Source: Pseudobdellovibrionaceae bacterium (GTDB taxonomy: Bacteria > Bdellovibrionota > Bdellovibrionia > Bdellovibrionales > JAMPXM01). From it: 64,000 nucleotides of DNA. Of the stretch, positions 58,545 through 64,000 are shown piece by piece. Position 1 is the first letter of the stretch. The number at the start of each line of letters is the position of its first letter. Location of the stretch: assembly GCA_947462815.1 (NCBI GenBank), contig CANHQR010000008.1, positions 1-64,000 of the forward strand, in the 5' to 3' direction. The notes beneath the pieces were generated by a model. The model searched no databases, was not told the DNA's origin, and saw nothing but the letters and a program-made list of their open reading frames with translations. The position numbers were made by a program, and so were the translations under genes.

Positions 58545-59795
58545 TTACGGCACGTAGCAAATCGTCGCAAACTCGACGCAACGATTCGTTTGCCCCGCCA
58601 CGGCACACTCGGTGGTGATGTTGTAGTTCACGCCGCCGCCCTCTGAGTTCGCGCCGGCGTAACAGGACTCACCCTTCTTTGACACAATACACTTGTTGAC
58701 CATGTCCACGTACCAATCCTCGACACGGAGAATGTGTCGCACGCGAGAAAGCTCGTCGGTTGGATTCTCGGGATCGCCGGCCATGGCACAGGTGATGCGC
58801 CCCGCCTTCACATCCGAAGCGCGAACGATTTTGAATCGCAAGGCCGAGGGGCAGGTCCACGACTGTGTCGCCGTCTGCCCTTGGCGAAGGCTGCGCTCGG
58901 AAACGCTGTTGAGAATGGCTGAGGGACGCGATGTGTGAGGCGAGCCCCCATCAGTGGGTTGCGAGAAGGTCAGATTAAAACCCCGTCCAAAGACCGACTG
59001 CTCGGGCTTTTCCAAAGACTTGTTGTCGACATCTTTGGGACTGCGAGCCAGCGTATCAGTCGAGCCACCCGTGCCACCGACATTTCCTTGGCTGTTAAAC
59101 TTTTGCGAGTAAGTGATCGTCAGCATGGCGTTGCGATTCATCTGCTCGCGTCGCATTGAATCCGTCGTTCCGTAAGCGTCACTGAAGTGCAACGAGCCTT
59201 CGAAACGGGAACCAAACACCGAGCCATTGCGAAGGTAACGGAGCGAGGTGCTCGGATCTGCCTTCACCATCAACTCGGCGAGATCGACCGTGCCGAGCTG
59301 CTCGAAGATATTGACGTAGTCTTCACCGTGCGTCGGTGTCGCACTTCTCGCATACATCGACTGCAGGTTCGCAGTTCGTCGAAACCCGAACTGCACATGC
59401 GTTTCGTTGTTGGCTCGACTAGCGACCATCAACGAAGCCAACTTCTCCACCGTCTTCGCCCGGTTGGCATTACGGAACTCATCCGTCAAACGCAGACCGC
59501 CTTTTCGGTAAGCACCGAGGCGGTAGCTGAAAAAGGCACTGGTGTCGAAGCTCCCTGGCGACATTCCCGAACACGACATGTAACCAATGTGATCCACGGT
59601 CGCATCGTAGGCAAAATCGAGCTTGGCGGCTTCGAGAGAGAGCTGATCACCCGACTCAGGGGGAACGGGGCTTGTACAGCCGCCGAGGGGGAGTACCGAA
59701 AGACTCGCACCTAGCGCCAAAGCGCTCGACTTCGTCAAAGCCCTTGCGACGACGCCTTTCGACGCACGCATGACGTCTCTCAAATCGAAGCGCAT
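58545..59795 (-). CDS. Hypothetical lipoprotein
   Basis: 416 aa; 'LALGASLSVLPLGGCTSPVPPESGD' lipobox. Confidence 0.8.
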   Translation of the reverse strand: MRFDLRDVMRASKGVVARALTKSSALALGASLSVLPLGGCTSPVPPESGDQLSLEAAKLDFAYDATVDHIGYMSCSGMSPGSFDTSAFFSYRLGAYRKGGLRLTDEFRNANRAKTVEKLASLMVASRANNETHVQFGFRRTANLQSMYARSATPTHGEDYVNIFEQLGTVDLAELMVKADPSTSLRYLRNGSVFGSRFEGSLHFSDAYGTTDSMRREQMNRNAMLTITYSQKFNSQGNVGGTGGSTDTLARSPKDVDNKSLEKPEQSVFGRGFNLTFSQPTDGGSPHTSRPSAILNSVSERSLRQGQTATQSWTCPSALRFKIVRASDVKAGRITCAMAGDPENPTDELSRVRHILRVEDWYVDMVNKCIVSKKGESCYAGANSEGGGVNYNITTECAVAGQTNRCVEFATICYVP

Positions 59796-59861
59796 AGGCC
59801 CCCCATGAAGCTCTATCTTAGCATGTGCTCAAGGAAAAAATCGAAACCCACCTCGATCATC

Positions 59862-59876
59862 GTATCGCTTTGAGAC
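59862..59876. promoter_or_regulatory. Degenerate dyad GTATCGCTTTGAGAC
   Basis: In the divergent gap between the 58545-59795 lipoprotein and galU. Confidence 0.35.
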
Positions 59877-60026
59877 GAAACTCCACCGAGGACGCGGCCG
59901 TTGAGGCCCTGGATCATGCCGAGGCCGCGCTCCCAGGTCACGGGCGACCTCGACCTCACCAGAAGCGCCGTCCCAACTTCGCGGCGAGGCTCCCCTTTTT
60001 TTACGAGCTTTGCTTCACTGCTGGTC

Positions 60027-60965
60027 ATGACGCCGAAGCCTCGTACTACAGTCGCAAAATCTCCTGTTCGCAAAGCCGTGATTCCAGCTGCTGGCCTCGG
60101 CACGCGCTTCTTACCGGCGACCAAGACGATCCCCAAAGAGATGCTGCCCATCGTCGATAAGCCGACTTTACTTCTCGTGGTCGAAGAAGTCGCTCGGGCC
60201 GGATTCGAAGACGTGGTCTTGATTCAAGGCCGAGGCAAAACCGCTATCGAAGACTTCTTCGACGTCAGTTACGAGCTTGAGGAGAAACTCGAGCGCGAAG
60301 GTAAAACCGATTGGCTGAGTTCGCTAAAAAACATTCGCAACTCCATCAACGTGATCTCCATTCGGCAAAAACGCGCCCTCGGACTCGGACATGCGATTTG
60401 GACAGCTCGTCCGGTCATCGGCGATGAACCCTTCGCTGTTCTGCTGGGCGACGAGATTATGATAAACAAAGAAAATGAAACTCCCGTGATTGGCCAGCTC
60501 GCTGAGCGATTTGCCAGCACAGGACTCTCGAGCGTGGCCATGATGAAGGTGCCGGACTCCGAAACCCACAAGTACGGAATCGTGGCCGGTGATTCTTTGC
60601 CACCGGACGCGAGTGGATCGGGATCTGGAATCGAAGTTCTTCGTGTGCGCGATGTTGTGGAAAAGCCCGCGCCCGGAACGGCCCCGTCCAACTGGGCGCT
60701 ACCGGGTCGCTACGTATTTGACGCCGAGATTCTTCGCGAGCTCGCCGATGCCAAGCCTGGAAAGAACGGCGAGATTCAACTGACCGACGCCATGCAGACC
60801 ATCGCCAAACAGCGCGGCATGCTCGCATCCTCATTTGTGGGTCGGCGCTATGATGCCGGCGACAAGCTCGGCTATCTTCAGGCCAACATTGAGTTAGCTC
60901 TTGAACGCGAAGATCTGCGCACGGATCTCACTCGCTACTTGAAGACACTCGCAGGGAGACTCTGA
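60027..60965 (+). CDS. galU: UTP--glucose-1-phosphate uridylyltransferase
   Basis: 'RKAVIPAAGLGTRFLPATKTIPKEMLPIVDKPTLLLVVEE'; ATG 60027 preferred. Confidence 0.96.
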   Translation: MTPKPRTTVAKSPVRKAVIPAAGLGTRFLPATKTIPKEMLPIVDKPTLLLVVEEVARAGFEDVVLIQGRGKTAIEDFFDVSYELEEKLEREGKTDWLSSLKNIRNSINVISIRQKRALGLGHAIWTARPVIGDEPFAVLLGDEIMINKENETPVIGQLAERFASTGLSSVAMMKVPDSETHKYGIVAGDSLPPDASGSGSGIEVLRVRDVVEKPAPGTAPSNWALPGRYVFDAEILRELADAKPGKNGEIQLTDAMQTIAKQRGMLASSFVGRRYDAGDKLGYLQANIELALEREDLRTDLTRYLKTLAGRL

Positions 60966-61924
60966 TGCCTAGGCCGAAGACCTTCACGACATTGGCCAAG
61001 CGTTTGAGCTTGGCTCTTTACCTGGGCTGTTCACTCACCAGCGTGGGCGGGCTGTCGATCGGTCTAACGGGGGCGACTGCGGTTGGCTTCTCGCAGGACG
61101 CGCAAGCTGCAATCCCCTCAACCCGCACCATCTTGGGTCGCATGGCTCGCCACAATGGGCAGGGCGCCTTCATTGTTGAACAAGAAGTTCGCCTCAACAC
61201 AGGCCGCGAGCCCCTGATCTTCAAAGAGCGTTGGCTCGTCGAGAATGGCGACACCATGCGTTTGGTGGTCACGGGACTCAAAGCGACGGATTGGCGTTGG
61301 GATGCGATCTATCGCGACGGCAAGCGCATCGCGAGCCCCGCTTTCGAAGGCGGGAGCCGTGATCTGAAAACAACGGAGGCATCTAAAGAGTTCTTGGAAC
61401 CCTTCCTGCACCATCGCGCGGCTTCGAAATTCATCGATCTGTTGATTCGCAACAAAATGTTACCTTCGGCCGCGGCGAAAGAGCGACCCAGGGTCACCGT
61501 CTCGCAAGGCAAGGTGCTCACGGAAGTGGGAGTGCGACTCGCACGCAGTGGCGGCGTGGTGACTTGGGCCTTCGGTGAACCCACACCCATCGGTGCTGCG
61601 CGCGAGTTCCCCGGGGCTTGGATCGAACAAGACGCCTTCCTGCTTCGGAAACTCCGCCTTCCCACCCAGGCGCAAATGACTCTCCAAAATCACAAACGCT
61701 TTCCCGGGGGCATTCATCTTCCTCAAGAGCGAACCATCACTTGGCCCAATCCTCAGGACCCGCAAGCCGCACCCTTCAGCGCCAACATTCGCCTTCTCTC
61801 CGTTCGCTCCCAGGGCGAGGGTAAACTTGCAAGCTCCATGCAACCCAGTTCGATTGGAGCTTCGGAGCTCAAGGCCGCGCGACTTCCGGATGAAGCTCGT
61901 GATTTCTACATGAGGTTCAGGTGA
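60965..61924 (+). CDS. Secreted hypothetical protein
   Basis: Signal-like N-terminus; overlaps galU and priA, so probably one operon. Confidence 0.75.
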   Translation: MPRPKTFTTLAKRLSLALYLGCSLTSVGGLSIGLTGATAVGFSQDAQAAIPSTRTILGRMARHNGQGAFIVEQEVRLNTGREPLIFKERWLVENGDTMRLVVTGLKATDWRWDAIYRDGKRIASPAFEGGSRDLKTTEASKEFLEPFLHHRAASKFIDLLIRNKMLPSAAAKERPRVTVSQGKVLTEVGVRLARSGGVVTWAFGEPTPIGAAREFPGAWIEQDAFLLRKLRLPTQAQMTLQNHKRFPGGIHLPQERTITWPNPQDPQAAPFSANIRLLSVRSQGEGKLASSMQPSSIGASELKAARLPDEARDFYMRFR

Positions 61925-63978
61925 TCTGGACGGTCGCGGTCGACGCGCCCCTGCCACCTTTATCGTACGAGATCCCCGAGGCGTGGAATCCCCAGCGCGG
62001 ACAGTCGGTCATTGTGCCTCTGGGCTCGCGTCGCGTGCATGGCTTACTTCTCCACCCCGCAAGAGAAGAAGCTTCGCCGCAACAAAGGACCGCGAGCTTC
62101 ACGATCAAGCGCGCCGTCTCGCCCGCCGCCGATCGTCCTCAGTTGACGGAAGCTCGACTGCAGTGGCTGGAGTGGCTGGCCAAATACTACGTGCATTCAT
62201 TGGGCGAGACCGCGGAACTCAGTTTTCCGCCGCTTGCCAAGAGTGGTGGCCGTCGAAAATCCAAAAAGTCAGCCTTGATCCACGAAACTTCGCTCGATGC
62301 GCACAAGGCGGGATCTTCGCTCGAATTGAATGCAGCTCAGCGTGCAGCGTCGGACGCCATCTGCAAGGCAGAAGGCTTTCACGCGCATCTGCTGTTTGGT
62401 GTCACCGGGTCGGGAAAGACCGAGGTTTATCTCGAGTGCATTCAAAGAGCTCTCGCACAAGGCCGTCAGGCCCTGGTGCTCGTTCCCGAAATTGCACTGA
62501 CGCCTCAGCTGATTGATCGCTTCGCCGCCCGCTTGGGAGAGCGCATCGCCGTGATCCACTCGCATCTCACGCCTCGGGAAAAAACCGACAATTGGTGGCG
62601 AGCACAAAGCGGCGAGGCCGACGTCTTGATCGGTGCTCGCTCAGCTCTTTTTTGTCCCATGCCGAAATTGGGTCTCATGATCATCGACGAGGAGCACGAG
62701 ACCTCCTTCAAGCAAGATGAGTCGCTTCGCTATCACGCTCGGGACGCTGGGATCGTATTAGCGCAAAAACTCAAAGTTCCTGTTGTGCTCGGCTCCGCAA
62801 CTCCAAGCCTCGAAACCTGGCACAACGCCATGATTGGCAAATATCAGCGCCATGATTTACCGGCGAGAGCCACGAAGGCCTCCATGCCCGAGATTCACGT
62901 CGTTGACCTCCGCAGTCAGCGCGAAAAGGAGAAGGCCGCGGGTCGCCGTGATTCAGATCGGCCCTTTTGGATCTCCAAGGAGCTGCAATTCGCTTTAGCC
63001 GACACCTTAGAGCGCGGGGAGCAGGCGGCGTTGTTTCTCAATCGTCGCGGCATCGCGCAATCCGTGTTTTGTCCCTCTTGCGGCACCAAGGCAGAGTGTC
63101 CTAACTGCGCCGTATCCCTGACTCTGCACGGCCGTAGCCATCTCGTCTGTCACTACTGCGACTACCACGAAACCAAGAAGGAAGTGTGCGGCGAGTGCAA
63201 AGAGGGCGAACCTCAGCCGCTGGGCCTCGGCACGGAATTGATCGAGAACGATTTGCGCACGCTATTTCCCGCGGCCCGACTCGCCCGCATGGATCGCGAT
63301 GAGATCCGCACGCGCGAAGATCTAGAAGCGGCCATTCGAGGCGTCGAGAGTCGTGAAGTCGATGTGCTGATCGGCACACAAATGATCGCCAAGGGCCTCG
63401 ACTTCCCCGGACTCACGCTCGTCGGTTTGGTCATGGCTGATGTCGCTTTTAACTTGCCAGACTTTCGCGCCAGCGAGCGGGCCTTCCAGCTTCTCACGCA
63501 GGTTGCGGGCCGGTCAGGTCGACATCTCGAGGATCGCCGCGGGCAAGTGTTCATTCAAACTTATAATCCCACGCATTCGGCCATTCGTTTCACTCTCGCT
63601 CACGACTATGAAGGCTTCGCGCGCGAGGAACTTTCGTTTCGCAATGAGCTGAATTATCCGCCCGCGCAGCGCCTCGTCGCGATTCGCTTTGCTGGACCCG
63701 ATCAAGATGAAACTCTGGGAACCGCGTCGCGCGTGGGGTCGCTCGCACGAAAGCTGATCGAAATCGCGCCTTTCGTAGGTCGCGAACTCGATGTCCTAGG
63801 CCCAGCCCCCTCGCCTCTCGCGAAACTTCGCAATCAGTTTCGATTCCAAATGTTCATCAAAGGCCAAGATGCTCCGGCTCTCGCCAGGACCTTGAGCGAG
63901 GCGATCGACAAGAACCGTAAGAAGCTCCCGCCCAAGGTCAAGATTCACATCGATGTTGATGCTCACCATCTGCTCTGA
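61921..63978 (+). CDS. priA: Primosomal protein N' (PriA helicase)
   Basis: 'HLLFGVTGSGKTEVYLECIQRALAQGRQALVLVPEIALTPQ', 'MIIDEEHETSFKQ', paired CPxC zinc motifs. Confidence 0.97.
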   Translation: MIWTVAVDAPLPPLSYEIPEAWNPQRGQSVIVPLGSRRVHGLLLHPAREEASPQQRTASFTIKRAVSPAADRPQLTEARLQWLEWLAKYYVHSLGETAELSFPPLAKSGGRRKSKKSALIHETSLDAHKAGSSLELNAAQRAASDAICKAEGFHAHLLFGVTGSGKTEVYLECIQRALAQGRQALVLVPEIALTPQLIDRFAARLGERIAVIHSHLTPREKTDNWWRAQSGEADVLIGARSALFCPMPKLGLMIIDEEHETSFKQDESLRYHARDAGIVLAQKLKVPVVLGSATPSLETWHNAMIGKYQRHDLPARATKASMPEIHVVDLRSQREKEKAAGRRDSDRPFWISKELQFALADTLERGEQAALFLNRRGIAQSVFCPSCGTKAECPNCAVSLTLHGRSHLVCHYCDYHETKKEVCGECKEGEPQPLGLGTELIENDLRTLFPAARLARMDRDEIRTREDLEAAIRGVESREVDVLIGTQMIAKGLDFPGLTLVGLVMADVAFNLPDFRASERAFQLLTQVAGRSGRHLEDRRGQVFIQTYNPTHSAIRFTLAHDYEGFAREELSFRNELNYPPAQRLVAIRFAGPDQDETLGTASRVGSLARKLIEIAPFVGRELDVLGPAPSPLAKLRNQFRFQMFIKGQDAPALARTLSEAIDKNRKKLPPKVKIHIDVDAHHLL

Positions 63979-64000
63979 CCATCGTGCTTTCAACTCGCAT

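Overview
This 64 kb window is a gene-dense, GC-rich bacterial chromosome segment. The gene content looks like Bdellovibrionota/Oligoflexia or a deltaproteobacterial relative, but that is inferred from protein families only. I see no prophage, transposase, CRISPR array or rRNA. Recognisable units are: the PrkA/YeaH/SpoVR stress operon; TPR protein plus LolB-like lipoprotein; PhaR; COG3014-like protein plus LpoB; a RadC-like protein; a histidine kinase; an atypical sigma-like/anti-sigma-like pair; MreB; GlpD; tRNA-Arg(TCG); PepP; a patatin-like lipoprotein; TlyA; a polyprenyl synthase; XseB/XseA; PBP1A; UvrA with an overlapping MsbA-like ABC exporter; a sigma-54 activator; AmgK/MurU-like enzymes; a TadG-like locus; DppBC/NagZ; a TonB-like protein; GalU; and PriA. 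The best candidates for something undescribed are: (1) a TadG-like locus (45.2-51.4 kb) encoding two Cys/Gly-rich secreted paralogs and a third secreted protein that share a C-terminal '(L/I)WExxTRxY...N.I' motif; (2) a recurring dyad GTCTCAnnnTGAGAC in leaders and intergenic gaps, including gaps of that locus; (3) a 'pseudo' sigma-54 activator that has lost Walker A, GAFTGA and Walker B, directly downstream of an intact one and upstream of AmgK/MurU; (4) a patatin-like lipoprotein with apparent loss of both catalytic residues; and (5) a 42-aa, very basic protein that the ORF track misses. All family calls come from reading the sequence; no database search was run.
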